Origin: a virus
DNA: 45,464 bases
Direction: 5' to 3' (one strand)
Virus record (IMG/VR): IMGVR_UViG_3300037245_002570
Coordinates: 1-45,464 of that record
Shown here: positions 25,103 through 33,418 of the stretch, in pieces
How the letters are laid out: every line of letters begins with the position of its first letter
How positions within the stretch are numbered: position 1 is the stretch's first letter
Notes under the pieces: model-generated
Told to the model about the DNA's origin: nothing
Databases searched by the model: none
What the model saw: the letters and a program-made list of their open reading frames with translations, nothing else
Position numbers and translations under genes: made by a program

Positions 25103-27451
25103 CTAAACCTCCCCAAAGTTTTTCCCTACTTCAAACTCCACTGGAATTATCATCTCATCTCCATGAATCATAATACCTACCTCCATCCATTTCTTCATAA
25201 CGGATTTAACCTCCTCTATGTCTGCGTCTTTACAGTGGACCACAAGGGAATCATGGACTTGCAGGATTAAGTATGCATCTTTAGGTAAATCTGATGGGAG
25301 ATTTTCCCACTTCATAGCCCGATGGATTATGTCTACTACAGTTGATTGAGGTATAGTTGCATACCCACTTCTGAATAGCTCATCTCCATAAGCCTCCATC
25401 ATAAAGCGGCGACGTCCGAAGGGATTGTAGAGCATACGGTTACGCTTGATCTGGTGTTTAACATCTACATGATAGACTTGTTTGACTAGTGGAGCGTGAG
25501 TATCAAAACGGCTGAACATATCCTTAACCATTTTTACACTAAAACCTTCCGGTAATGGCCGCTCTGCCTTACCATAATCTTTGATAACTCTCCTATGAAA
25601 TAGGATAGGTCCGCCCATGTAATTATACTGATGCTTGGACATCTTCCCCAGATCATAAGCCCAGCCTCTCTTTCCACATTCCTCCTCTGGAAGCCCTGAG
25701 CATATCATAGCATTACGGATGTGGACACTTTTACCTTCTTTATACATCCCTTTCTCAATCATATCATTGCAAAGGAATGTTACGTCTCTTGCTTCGGCTT
25801 GGGCGAGATCTCCAGCAACAAGACTGCAACCATCATCTGCGAGTAGGATACTTCTAAAATCATTCCATATCCTATGTGGATCACCGTGGGATCTAGGCGT
25901 TTGTTGAGGATTGAGTCCCGTATAGAAAGGACATGACGAAGCTGATGATCGTCCAGTGACTGTCCCAACAGGGTTAAAACCAAAACGCATCTTACCATCC
26001 CAATCAAACTTCTTATTGAGAAAAAGCTCAATGAATGTTCTCCTGTTACGTACTCTAATAACATCTTGTAATTCCTCCACTTTAGGGTACTTAGAACTGA
26101 GATACCAAAGAGCGTCTTCACTTAATGTAGGCTTCCCTTTCTTAAGAACAGGAGTAAGTCCTTTCTTTCCATAGAAATATTCCCTCATTTGTGGTGTAGA
26201 TTTTACATTGAGTGGTGCTCCAACTTTATCATCAAGGATTTTCTGGTACATATCACGTTCTTGGATAGTATCTCTCCTCAGTTGTGCCAACTTCCTTTGA
26301 TCAATCTTCATCCCTTTAACACTCATCCCTATATACGGTTTGATAAGCCGCATTACATGATTGTGGAAGAAGTGGGCTAGGTTATGGGATATAAGATCCT
26401 CATGAAGTCCCATCGCAGCTTCAAATGTGACAGCTACATCCTTACAATTATAGATCCATCGGGCTTCATCGTTGTCAGCTTCTCTACCCTCATCTTTATG
26501 ATAAGGTTCATAGGTATATAAAGATTGTATCATCCACAATGCCTTCTTAAACTCGGGATAGATAGTATGTATCGCCACCATTGTATCCATCCAGAGGTTA
26601 TGAAGAGGTAAGCCGTAGAAATAAAAGAAGAACAACTCATACATAGCATTCTGGATTATCTTATAGCTCGGTGCTTCGAGGGTTTCTTTAAGGGCGGTCC
26701 AGATAATCTTCTCCATCTCAGGATCAAAGCGTGGTCCTTTGGAAGTAAGGAATGGAATACAGAGGACAAAGTCTTCACTATCCCCAAGGCCAAAGCAATC
26801 AATGGTATTCCCCCTTCTGGTTTCGATGTCAAGGGATAAAAATTCTGCTCCCTTCATACGGTTGAGATGGTGGAGGATCTCGTCCTCTGTAGGGTCAATG
26901 ATATAGGTGCGGTCGCGGTAGACCTTCTTGACACCGAAAAGATTTTTAGCTTTCTGAATGTCAAATTCTAGGAGGTAGAGATTCTCATGTGCACCCCTTA
27001 CGATATTAGCAGGGTGGATAGAAGGGACCATCTTAATCCCTTCCCACATGTATACTGAGCCGCGATGCTTGGTTATTGGTTTTAAGCCTAGGAAGCAGTC
27101 AAGGGCAGTTGCGCCTAGGAGAAGGCAGACGTCGGGGCGAGCAGCCTTTAATCTCTTCCTAGCTCCAGCATAGTATGCCTCGGCTGATGTACCATACTCA
27201 TCCAGACGGGCCAGCTTATTCCCCGGAGGTTTGATAGGGATTACATTGTCTATGTAGATATCTTTCCTTGAGAGGCCAACGGAGCTTAGGATTTCAGTGA
27301 GCAGCTGTCCCGATCTTCCTACAAAGGGCTTTCTATATCTAACCTCATCATCACCTGGAGCCTCTCCGAAGATAGCTAGAGATGCGTTCTTCGGGCCTAC
27401 TCCGTCTATGATAGGGAGGTCCAGGGAACCGATTGTTGTAGATGTTGACAT
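25103..27451 (-). CDS. DNA polymerase: UDG-like domain + 3'-5' exonuclease + PolA
   Basis: A replicative family A polymerase of 782 residues. Domain 1 (~10-175) is uracil-DNA-glycosylase superfamily (family 4 type): GEAPG (29-33), PFVG (42-45), PSIHP (143-147). Domain 2 is a DnaQ-like proofreading exonuclease: DIET (208-211), IIQNAMYE (265-272), YNCKD (334-338). Domain 3 is the polymerase: motif A GDLAQAEAR (547-555), motif B HQYNYMGGP (607-615), motif C VHDS (732-735). The same fusion is known from SPO1-type phage polymerases. Motif C carries Ser where bacterial Pol I has Glu. It is the core of the leftward replication operon, preceded by GGAGAATAG. Confidence 0.92.
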   Translation of the reverse strand: MSTSTTIGSLDLPIIDGVGPKNASLAIFGEAPGDDEVRYRKPFVGRSGQLLTEILSSVGLSRKDIYIDNVIPIKPPGNKLARLDEYGTSAEAYYAGARKRLKAARPDVCLLLGATALDCFLGLKPITKHRGSVYMWEGIKMVPSIHPANIVRGAHENLYLLEFDIQKAKNLFGVKKVYRDRTYIIDPTEDEILHHLNRMKGAEFLSLDIETRRGNTIDCFGLGDSEDFVLCIPFLTSKGPRFDPEMEKIIWTALKETLEAPSYKIIQNAMYELFFFYFYGLPLHNLWMDTMVAIHTIYPEFKKALWMIQSLYTYEPYHKDEGREADNDEARWIYNCKDVAVTFEAAMGLHEDLISHNLAHFFHNHVMRLIKPYIGMSVKGMKIDQRKLAQLRRDTIQERDMYQKILDDKVGAPLNVKSTPQMREYFYGKKGLTPVLKKGKPTLSEDALWYLSSKYPKVEELQDVIRVRNRRTFIELFLNKKFDWDGKMRFGFNPVGTVTGRSSASSCPFYTGLNPQQTPRSHGDPHRIWNDFRSILLADDGCSLVAGDLAQAEARDVTFLCNDMIEKGMYKEGKSVHIRNAMICSGLPEEECGKRGWAYDLGKMSKHQYNYMGGPILFHRRVIKDYGKAERPLPEGFSVKMVKDMFSRFDTHAPLVKQVYHVDVKHQIKRNRMLYNPFGRRRFMMEAYGDELFRSGYATIPQSTVVDIIHRAMKWENLPSDLPKDAYLILQVHDSLVVHCKDADIEEVKSVMKKWMEVGIMIHGDEMIIPVEFEVGKNFGEV

Positions 27452-27467
27452 TCTATTCTCCAGAGGG

Positions 27468-27878
27468 TTAGTTGTAGATGTCTAGTAAGCCGAAGCCATG
27501 CTCAGAATTTTCAACTACTATTATTCTTTTGTTCATTTCTCTAGCTAATAGTATCTCTGCATCTATAGCCCAAGAAATTGCTGTCTTTTGTAATTCACCA
27601 GAATTCAAATTATCTTCCATGATATACTTTATTTTATATCTTTCTATACCATATATTACTACAGTCGTAGACAACTTTAGCATATTTTTACAGAAGTCAA
27701 GAGCTAAATTATTCTCATCACCATTCTCTGGAGACATAAATTGTGGATAGTAAATATGAGGAGCGAAGAGATTTTTCTTCATGTTTAGAGCAAAGTGTCT
27801 TACAACTACTCTAGCTCGTTCTTTATTCTCCGCAACAGTTTTATCTCCACTCGTCAACGGTGCAATTAGGAACCACAT
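27468..27878 (-). CDS. DUF4406/DUF7768-like, nucleoside deoxyribosyltransferase-fold protein
   Basis: A 136-residue protein. The layout MWFLIAPLTSGD, then NKERAR, then LFAPHIYYPQFMSP, then VVIYG, ending with EMNKRIIVVEN, matches the pattern of phage-encoded DUF4406/DUF7768 proteins, distant relatives of nucleoside 2-deoxyribosyltransferases. These may process nucleotide metabolites; their substrates are mostly unknown. It precedes the polymerase gene by 16 bases. A second protein with a related fold is at 39355. Confidence 0.5.
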   Translation of the reverse strand: MWFLIAPLTSGDKTVAENKERARVVVRHFALNMKKNLFAPHIYYPQFMSPENGDENNLALDFCKNMLKLSTTVVIYGIERYKIKYIMEDNLNSGELQKTAISWAIDAEILLAREMNKRIIVVENSEHGFGLLDIYN

Positions 27879-27890
27879 AGGTTAGTCTCC

Positions 27891-28121
27891 TTAGTTTGAA
27901 TACAGTTCAAGGATTTCAAGGACGTGTTTTAATACATAAACTTTAGTGGTTTCAGCATTAAGTTCAAGACATTTTATTTTAGATTTAATAGCACTTATTA
28001 TTCGATCTTTATATTCTTTTTCTCCTTGTCTCTTTCCATGTGCACGTCCTTCATTATATCCAAGATCATAACTATCTTCAGGGTTACCTTGATCTTTACA
28101 GATTTCATTCTCGTCACTCAT
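27891..28121 (-). CDS. Small charged helical protein
   Basis: 76 residues, acidic N-terminus, then a Gly/Arg/Lys segment (YNEGRAHGKRQGEKEYKDRI) and an amphipathic C-terminal helix. It resembles the next upstream protein (28114-28320) in having a GKxxG...K core before a helix; the two may be diverged duplicates. Their coding ends overlap by eight bases. Function unknown. Confidence 0.5.
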   Translation of the reverse strand: MSDENEICKDQGNPEDSYDLGYNEGRAHGKRQGEKEYKDRIISAIKSKIKCLELNAETTKVYVLKHVLEILELYSN

Positions 28122-28320
28122 TCGGAATCTCCTCTATCAATTCAATAGCATTCTGGAATACAAGGGCTTCAGCTTCACGGGAGGTTAGGTTGAAGTGGTC
28201 TATTTCCTCTCGAAGCTTTTTTAATACAGCTTTCTTCATTTGCTCTTTGCCTTGTGAAATGCCTGACTCTTCTCCTTTAGTGTATAAACTATCTGCATTT
28301 TGTTTAGCCCTCATTCTCAT
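28114..28320 (-). CDS. Small charged helical protein
   Basis: 68 residues, predicted almost fully helical (MKKAVLKKLREEIDHFNLTS). The SGISQGKEQMKKA core resembles GKRQGEKEYKDRI in the downstream neighbour. Start ATG has gaggagg upstream. No family recognised. Confidence 0.5.
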   Translation of the reverse strand: MRMRAKQNADSLYTKGEESGISQGKEQMKKAVLKKLREEIDHFNLTSREAEALVFQNAIELIEEIPNE

Positions 28321-28334
28321 CCTCCTCTCAAATT

Positions 28335-28613
28335 TTACTTGTCTTCTTTTACTGCATCATTACCCCAAACAATGTATCCACCTCTCCAATTAAGTTTGCA
28401 TATTTCTGTGTTAGGAATTGGTGATGCCTCATATATCTTATCCCAAAACTTATCCATCTTTGCAGAAATACGAATATAAATATTATGCACCTCATGTAGT
28501 ACTTCAGTACTATCGGTTCTCATATTTGTTAAAGTAAACTCAGCAGCCCTTAACTCAGCAGCAATCGGGCGGCCTTCCTCTATTAACTCTTTAGGCAATG
28601 TAAATTTAGGCAT
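28335..28613 (-). CDS. Hypothetical protein
   Basis: 92 residues with an N-terminal helical half and an aromatic C-terminal LNWRGGYIVWGND. It is preceded by an AAAGGAGAAAGAAA ribosome site and lies 15 bases after the ParB-methyltransferase stop. Not recognised. Confidence 0.6.
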   Translation of the reverse strand: MPKFTLPKELIEEGRPIAAELRAAEFTLTNMRTDSTEVLHEVHNIYIRISAKMDKFWDKIYEASPIPNTEICKLNWRGGYIVWGNDAVKEDK

Positions 28614-28628
28614 TTTCTTTCTCCTTTT

Positions 28629-29984
28629 TTAACTATGCACATTAACCACCATCGAGTTATAAACCTCTTCCAACTCTTCTATCAAAATACTGTGTATCCC
28701 ATGTTCCATACATGCCTTCCCACTCTCCCCACTACCTGCACAAGGATCAATCATTACCCCTCCTTTCAATCCACTGTTGAGGATGAGGTGCTCGTATAGT
28801 TTTGCGGGCTTATGGGCAGGGTGGACTTTCTGTGTCCCATGATAGACAGGGATGGAAGGAAGGATGTTGCTGTTGCGACGTCTACCCTCATTAAACGGGC
28901 GTTTACCTTTCTTGAGGAAGAATATAGGCTCATAGTTTACAAAATAGTCATGCTCAAATTGTCTCCCACCACCACCACTTGCTCCCTTCGGCCAGATGAG
29001 GGGAAGGGGATCATAATCCCAGGGAGAGTTTTCTAGAATATAAAGCCATTGGGAATGGAGACTTTGAGGGGGTTTGTTATCTAGCTTGAGGACCATCCCG
29101 AAGAATAGGTATGCGTGTGCTCCATCGGTGGCGACATTGTAACATGCCTTAAGGAGTTTGATCATGGTAGCTTTCCATATGAGGCCGGAAGAATCATCAT
29201 AGTGTTTATCACTAGCAACCATAGATTTCTTATGAGCATCTATCCCATATGGAGGGTCGATGAAAAATAGATGAGCGAGGGGTTTCTTGATATTCTCTGG
29301 GAGCCAGAGGATACTGTCGGCGTGGATGCAGGTGGGGTAGGTTTTCTTCTCTGTGATCTCTCCAGGAGCTTGTTCTATCTTCTCAGTCTCAACTGTAAAA
29401 TCCTCCATCCCCTCAAGTGCTTGCCTCCGGGCTTTCTCAGCCATGAGTCTTGCACCTTCTTGTTCTTTATAATACTTCATCGCGGCGGAATAGGATTTAC
29501 ACTCGGTGATGATAATAGGATATTGATCTAGGATATACGCCATTTCGATAGCCCGCGAGACGGTTGAGGTAGATCTCTTTATTTCATTAGCTGTATCTTC
29601 CATCTTCCAACCTTCACTATGACCTCGTTTTGCTTCTCCGTGTTTTGATTGAAATGCTTTATGAAGTTCTCTGATAGCTAAACATTCCTCCCACCAATTA
29701 AAGTTTTCTCTATTAAGATTTTCTCCAAGCTCAAGAACTTTTTCATCGAGAGGAGATAAATCCGTGCGGATGAAGGCCGGAATCTCAGTCTCCTCGTTGA
29801 CGACGTAAGCACGGAGGCGTCGTTCACCACAGATGAGGATATTCTTCCCGTTGATAGTTATAGGATGCAGTAACCCGTTAGCCTTTATATCCGCAGCAAG
29901 CTGGGCTATGGTGGTGTCGTCGAATTCTTTTCTGAATCGGACCTTGGTTGTGATGGATTTGATAGGGATTAGTTTTGAGATCAT
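28629..29984 (-). CDS. ParB-like domain fused to DNA methyltransferase
   Basis: 451 residues. The N-terminal ~100 residues are a ParB/Srx-type domain: LIPIKSI, then FDDTTIAQLAADIKANGLLHPI and the signature GERRLRA (53-59). An HTH-like segment follows (KMEDTANEIKRSTSTVSRAI). The C-terminal domain is an amino-methyltransferase of N4/N6 type with motif IV DPPYG (243-247) and motif I DPCAGSG (413-419); this order with the target-recognition part between fits the beta class. Such fusions are common in phages and probably modify phage DNA against host restriction; the recognition site cannot be read from sequence. Confidence 0.85.
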   Translation of the reverse strand: MISKLIPIKSITTKVRFRKEFDDTTIAQLAADIKANGLLHPITINGKNILICGERRLRAYVVNEETEIPAFIRTDLSPLDEKVLELGENLNRENFNWWEECLAIRELHKAFQSKHGEAKRGHSEGWKMEDTANEIKRSTSTVSRAIEMAYILDQYPIIITECKSYSAAMKYYKEQEGARLMAEKARRQALEGMEDFTVETEKIEQAPGEITEKKTYPTCIHADSILWLPENIKKPLAHLFFIDPPYGIDAHKKSMVASDKHYDDSSGLIWKATMIKLLKACYNVATDGAHAYLFFGMVLKLDNKPPQSLHSQWLYILENSPWDYDPLPLIWPKGASGGGGRQFEHDYFVNYEPIFFLKKGKRPFNEGRRRNSNILPSIPVYHGTQKVHPAHKPAKLYEHLILNSGLKGGVMIDPCAGSGESGKACMEHGIHSILIEELEEVYNSMVVNVHS

Positions 29985-29993
29985 GAGGGCTCC

Positions 29994-30254
29994 TTATAAG
30001 TTTCTACATCTTATTGTTAATATCATTTCATTCTTTACCCAATGTGGTATTGCAGTTATTGTCATTTTTCTACAGTGAAATTTTAGATACTCCCAGAAGT
30101 CTAAAGATTTATTTCCTATTTTTACTTTTACAATATATCTAATTGTATTTGTTACAGGAGTTGATTTTGCCTCATAAAAATCTACAAACTCTAAGTCTGT
30201 TAACCATGTATCATTGTTTATGTGTAACACATCTTTTGTAGCTTCTCTTTTCAT
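29994..30254 (-). CDS. Hypothetical protein
   Basis: 86 residues from ATG 30254, with GAGG (complement of 30263-30266) eight bases upstream; a longer reading from a TTG inside the dispersed repeat is possible but less likely. Mixed strand/helix with aromatic residues (NDTWLTDLEFVDFYEAK). Directly downstream of the structured segment and repeat copy 4, so its expression is the best candidate for control by them. Confidence 0.55.
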   Translation of the reverse strand: MKREATKDVLHINNDTWLTDLEFVDFYEAKSTPVTNTIRYIVKVKIGNKSLDFWEYLKFHCRKMTITAIPHWVKNEMILTIRCRNL

Positions 30255-30265
30255 TTCTAATACCT

Positions 30266-30286
30266 CTATTCCCAAGTTGCAAATAG
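30266..30286 (+). repeat. Dispersed 21-bp element, copy 4
   Basis: CTATT-CCCAA-GT-TGCAAATAG followed by CCTAATTA, the same extension as copy 5 at 39160. It lies between the structured 30287-30490 segment and the start of the leftward gene at 30254. Confidence 0.8.
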
Positions 30287-30490
30287 CCTAATTAGTTCCC
30301 CAAGGAGGGAGGTTACATAATGGGTAACCTCCTACCTTGGAGGGCCAAGCACATTCCCTTTAGGGATAGCCTAGCCTCCATCCAACACAAGCTAGTGGAG
30401 AATAGTAGAGACTAGCTCATGTCGTGACCTTCCTACCTAGCCTCTCGGCAGAACTCCATGAGTTCTTTCAGTAAGAAGGTACCTTTGGTG
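30287..30490 (-). ncRNA. Structured non-coding segment (candidate RNA element)
   Basis: This 204-bp gap in an otherwise gene-packed operon holds no ORF but several hairpins. One is a 16-bp stem with a single A/A mismatch at 30300-30340 (CCAAGG outer, GAGGTTAC inner, seven-base loop). Another is AGCTAGT 30390-30396 with ACTAGCT 30411-30417. A third is AGAACTC 30450-30456 with GAGTTCT 30460-30466 and a CAT loop. There is also the palindrome AAGGTACCTT at 30476-30485. No U-tract marks it as a simple terminator. It could be a small RNA, an mRNA-stability or attenuation element, or a replication signal. Strand is assigned from the surrounding operon only. Confidence 0.5.
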
Positions 30491-30910
30491 TTAAAGGGTT
30501 ATCTTAATACGATTGAACTCCTGATCTTCTCCAGTCTTTTTACTGACCTTCTTAACCAGAGAAACTACACCCTGAAATTGCATTTTAATACACTCTGAAG
30601 AATAACCATCCTCAGTCCAAGCAAACCTTCCTGCTGAAGCTTTAACAAGCATACCTGCCCCGCGAGGATTCAGGCTATAGTTAATCAGCTTCCCGTCGAT
30701 AGACACACCGGAATCTATAACCCTGAATACAACTGAGTCAGGAATATCCGGCCATTCAGCAAGGACTTCATCAGCCGGAGCCTGAATCTTCCAGATCTCT
30801 ACCGTTACATCTGTCCCATCCGGGATGAGTTCCGTTGCATTAACAGCATCATCAACACTTGCATTAATTCGTGCTCTTTGAGGGAGCAAACCTTCCATTT
30901 CGTCTACCAT
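30491..30910 (-). CDS. Possible single-strand DNA-binding/recombination accessory
   Basis: A 139-residue beta-rich protein with an acidic N-terminal half and a C-terminal QGVVSLVKKVSKKTGEDQEF segment suggestive of an OB-type strand pair. No family signature is certain. It is in the same operon as a Sak4-like ATPase and a Cas4/AddB-like nuclease, a setting where phages usually encode an ssDNA-binding protein, hence the tentative call. Ribosome site CAGGAGACTAAAA precedes the ATG. Confidence 0.45.
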   Translation of the reverse strand: MVDEMEGLLPQRARINASVDDAVNATELIPDGTDVTVEIWKIQAPADEVLAEWPDIPDSVVFRVIDSGVSIDGKLINYSLNPRGAGMLVKASAGRFAWTEDGYSSECIKMQFQGVVSLVKKVSKKTGEDQEFNRIKITL

Positions 30911-30971
30911 TTTTAGTCTCCTGTTTTTTGTATTGGTGGATTAATGTTACCAGTTACCATTGATACCAGTT

Positions 30972-31211
30972 TTAGTTCCCTCCTTTCACTGAATAATCAC
31001 CCAATCTGCTCATTAACTCTCTAGCTGCTAAAGATAAACATTTTGAATCTGTTACATATTGTAATTGCATATTTAAAGACATGAAATCATCTTTGACTAA
31101 CTCAGCTAAACTAGATAAAACTTTTGCTTGTGTATCTGCATCTAAACTCCAAAGTTCTTGGGCTAATTCCTCAGGTGATGGATCAACGTTTATTGTTATT
31201 TCTCTTTTCAT
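30972..31211 (-). CDS. Hypothetical protein downstream of Sak4-like ATPase
   Basis: A 79-residue mainly helical acidic protein (SPEELAQELWSLDADTQAKV). It lies directly behind the ATPase gene with an overlapping GGAGGGAAGTAGG ribosome site. Not recognised; the context suggests a partner of the recombination module. Confidence 0.55.
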   Translation of the reverse strand: MKREITINVDPSPEELAQELWSLDADTQAKVLSSLAELVKDDFMSLNMQLQYVTDSKCLSLAARELMSRLGDYSVKGGN

Positions 31212-31212
31212 C

Positions 31213-32100
31213 CTACTTCCCTCCTTTCTTATCAGCTATAAACTTTTCCCTCATATCTAACAAATACTTCATACTCATATCCTTTGCAGGGATGATATCT
31301 GGCAGCGTGTCAATCTGTGTCTTAGCAAACATACGATGATTCCCTCTTGTCATAATCTGCCAGGAGGGCTTACCACCAGAAGTTTGAGAGAGATAATAGG
31401 CTTCCTCATATTCCTTTCCTATATTCCGGCCCGCTTGACCAGTTAAAGAGGGGCAAATTGTAGTTCCAATGACTACCTTATCTCTTAAAATATCCCTTGT
31501 CTTATCATGACAGGTAACAATGGCAGTCTTATTAGCCTTTTTCGCCATTTCCTGTATACCTTGCCCTAATTGAGACATGATATTCCTAACATGCTCACCC
31601 CACTGCTTAATTTCGGGCTGTTCGTTTATAGGGTCTTTGTTAAGTCGTATCATGATCTTATCTAGACACATATCACCTAGTGTGGTGAAGGAATCAACAA
31701 TCACGAAGTCATAATCATACATATCATTGACATGAAGATCCTCAATGATATCAACGAACTTATCAAATGCAGTAGTGTTAACTACTCTTGAAAGTTTTGT
31801 GATTAACTTTTTGGTTATTGAGTCTCGCATAGGGAGCTTAGTTTTAGGGTCAATTTGTTTGACTTCAGCTTCAGTAAAACGGCGTAGGAATATCTTGTGT
31901 ACCTTCCCCTTGAAGCGATTGAGGATTGAGTTTGTGTTTGCATCAGTGATAATCCATAGACACTTTCCGAGGTCCATAGCTGTGGATGCAAGACGAGTTT
32001 TTCCACTTCCAGTCATTCCATAGAAGAAGAACGTCCTCCCACGAAGGTTAATGTCCTCTGTGTCGACGGTAAGGCCACCGATTGTGATTGGGTCTGTCAT
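31213..32100 (-). CDS. Sak4-like RecA-fold ATPase (single-strand annealing/recombination)
   Basis: A 295-residue AAA-type P-loop ATPase as in phage Sak4 proteins (Pfam AAA_24 group): Walker A GMTGSGKT (28-35), Walker B DFVIVDS (131-137), and a later sensor-like VTCHDKTRD. Sak4 proteins are shortened RecA/RadB relatives that anneal ssDNA with help of SSB. The start overlaps the previous gene by ATGA. The neighbouring Cas4/AddB-like nuclease completes a recombination or fork-repair cassette. Confidence 0.75.
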   Translation of the reverse strand: MTDPITIGGLTVDTEDINLRGRTFFFYGMTGSGKTRLASTAMDLGKCLWIITDANTNSILNRFKGKVHKIFLRRFTEAEVKQIDPKTKLPMRDSITKKLITKLSRVVNTTAFDKFVDIIEDLHVNDMYDYDFVIVDSFTTLGDMCLDKIMIRLNKDPINEQPEIKQWGEHVRNIMSQLGQGIQEMAKKANKTAIVTCHDKTRDILRDKVVIGTTICPSLTGQAGRNIGKEYEEAYYLSQTSGGKPSWQIMTRGNHRMFAKTQIDTLPDIIPAKDMSMKYLLDMREKFIADKKGGK

Positions 32101-32351
32101 AAGCTATTCTCCTTTTTTTCTTTATATCTTTCTTCCGCTAAGCATCGAGCAAACTCAGATATCATGCTTGTTAAAAACCAAAAAGGGATTTCTAATGTTT
32201 GATAAGCATTAAAAATATCTTTGGCTTTACTGGTTTTCACTTTGGATATAACAACAATATTCTCTTTGGTGTTAAATGCGGCACTATATGTATTTATTGG
32301 GTCATGACCAAACCACATTTCTGTATCTTTCATCCCTTTTGTCTCTTTCAT
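32097..32351 (-). CDS. Hypothetical protein between nuclease and Sak4-like ATPase
   Basis: 84 residues from ATG 32351, which overlaps the nuclease stop by ATGA; the longer in-frame reading from 32408 would start inside the nuclease gene and lacks a ribosome site. N-terminus charged, then aromatic (EMWFGHDPINTYSAAF) and a C-terminal helix. ATGA links on both sides suggest it works with the recombination enzymes. Confidence 0.6.
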   Translation of the reverse strand: MKETKGMKDTEMWFGHDPINTYSAAFNTKENIVVISKVKTSKAKDIFNAYQTLEIPFWFLTSMISEFARCLAEERYKEKKENSL

Positions 32352-33382
32352 CTCCCTACCCTCCTCTGTTCTTGCAGCACAACTTCCTCCCCTTTCAGCG
32401 GGTCCCAAGCTCGGAGCGGGAAGTAGTATTTAACCTGCTCCAATGCTTGAGGAATACTTAGCTCACACAGATCAAGATACATACAATCCCTTTGATAGTG
32501 GAAGCAATAATTTGTCTGCTCTGGATAGAATCCAGTCCGCCTACACTCATTCCACCAACGGACGTAATAATCTATAGTCTGGAGGAACCTCTCAACTTGA
32601 TGTGGCCTCCTTCTCTGTGGGAGAATCTTAAAGTCACAAGCATCATCATAGGGTTCTCGCCCGTCTGAAAGTTCCGCAGCGCTCCTCCGCTTTGTCCCCT
32701 TGGAAACCTTAATAAGCCAGACATTTATATCATCAAAGCTTTGACCTGTTATCATGCTGGCTATGTGTTGGTATCCTGTGAATTGATGAGACATGTTATA
32801 TGTACGTTCAAAGTTTTCACGTCCAAAGAAGGATGTGGACTTATAGTCTATAACATTCCCATCCACGATGCGATCTATTTTCCCTGAATAGAGCAGCCCA
32901 GGTCTGATTTCTATAGCCCCACTCTTTTCGTTAGCACCTTTAGCTGTCATAAACTGATGATCAGCATATTTCTTCCAGAACTCCCTAAGTATCTTCTCTC
33001 CAAGATCAGGGGTTCGCATACTATCTATGTCAAGGTTGCCTATGAAGTCAAGGCGGAAAAGGTCAATAGCAAGATCAAGGTCTTTGGTATCTTGCAGTTT
33101 ATCCAGCGATTTATGCAAACACGTTCCAAACTTCATGGCTAGGGAACTGATACTCCTTCCAAGCTCTACATTAAACATTGCATATTTAGGACAGTTCATG
33201 AAGTTGGAGACGAGAGACCAGGAGTAGATGAATGGTTCCTTACATATAGTACAGCGGTAATCATCCTTAACTCCTGTTTCATCATCAAAGAACCCATAGA
33301 ATGGGTGACCACATTCAGTGCAGCGGTGGTAGCATTTAGTGTCTGGAGATATTACCTCTCCACAAGTTTGGCAGTTTGACAT
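32348..33382 (-). CDS. Cas4/AddB-like Fe-S PD-(D/E)XK nuclease with N-terminal zinc ribbons
   Basis: A 344-residue nuclease. Catalytic core: His90 (GTCLHK), Asp170 (GKIDR) and the DYKS motif (Asp179, Lys181). One Cys before the core (Cys64 in NCPKY) plus three at the C-terminus (Cys293, Cys300, Cys306) give the 4Fe-4S cluster spacing of AddB/Cas4 enzymes. Residues 1-50 add two CxxC-type zinc-ribbon pairs (Cys4/7 with 21/24, then 44/47). It probably processes DNA ends for the Sak4-like ATPase. No cas1/cas2 or CRISPR array is nearby, so a CRISPR adaptation role is not supported. Confidence 0.8.
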   Translation of the reverse strand: MSNCQTCGEVISPDTKCYHRCTECGHPFYGFFDDETGVKDDYRCTICKEPFIYSWSLVSNFMNCPKYAMFNVELGRSISSLAMKFGTCLHKSLDKLQDTKDLDLAIDLFRLDFIGNLDIDSMRTPDLGEKILREFWKKYADHQFMTAKGANEKSGAIEIRPGLLYSGKIDRIVDGNVIDYKSTSFFGRENFERTYNMSHQFTGYQHIASMITGQSFDDINVWLIKVSKGTKRRSAAELSDGREPYDDACDFKILPQRRRPHQVERFLQTIDYYVRWWNECRRTGFYPEQTNYCFHYQRDCMYLDLCELSIPQALEQVKYYFPLRAWDPLKGEEVVLQEQRRVGR

Positions 33383-33418
33383 TGGTCTATTCTCCTTGGG
33401 TTTTTACATACTCAGATA

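Noticed and set aside
24175-27451. A Z-genome (2-aminoadenine) system, suggested by an HD hydrolase beside a PolA-type polymerase
   Set aside because: No PurZ-like adenylosuccinate synthetase or MazZ-like pyrophosphatase is visible, and the polymerase has an N-terminal UDG domain, pointing to the SPO1-type architecture instead.
30287-30490. A tRNA gene in the structured segment
   Set aside because: The hairpins do not form a cloverleaf, and there is no T-loop GTTCRANNC-like sequence or plausible acceptor pairing.
32348-33382. CRISPR-Cas adaptation, because of the Cas4-like nuclease
   Set aside because: There is no repeat-spacer array and no cas1 or cas2. Phage Cas4/AddB-like nucleases next to Sak4-like ATPases normally serve recombination.
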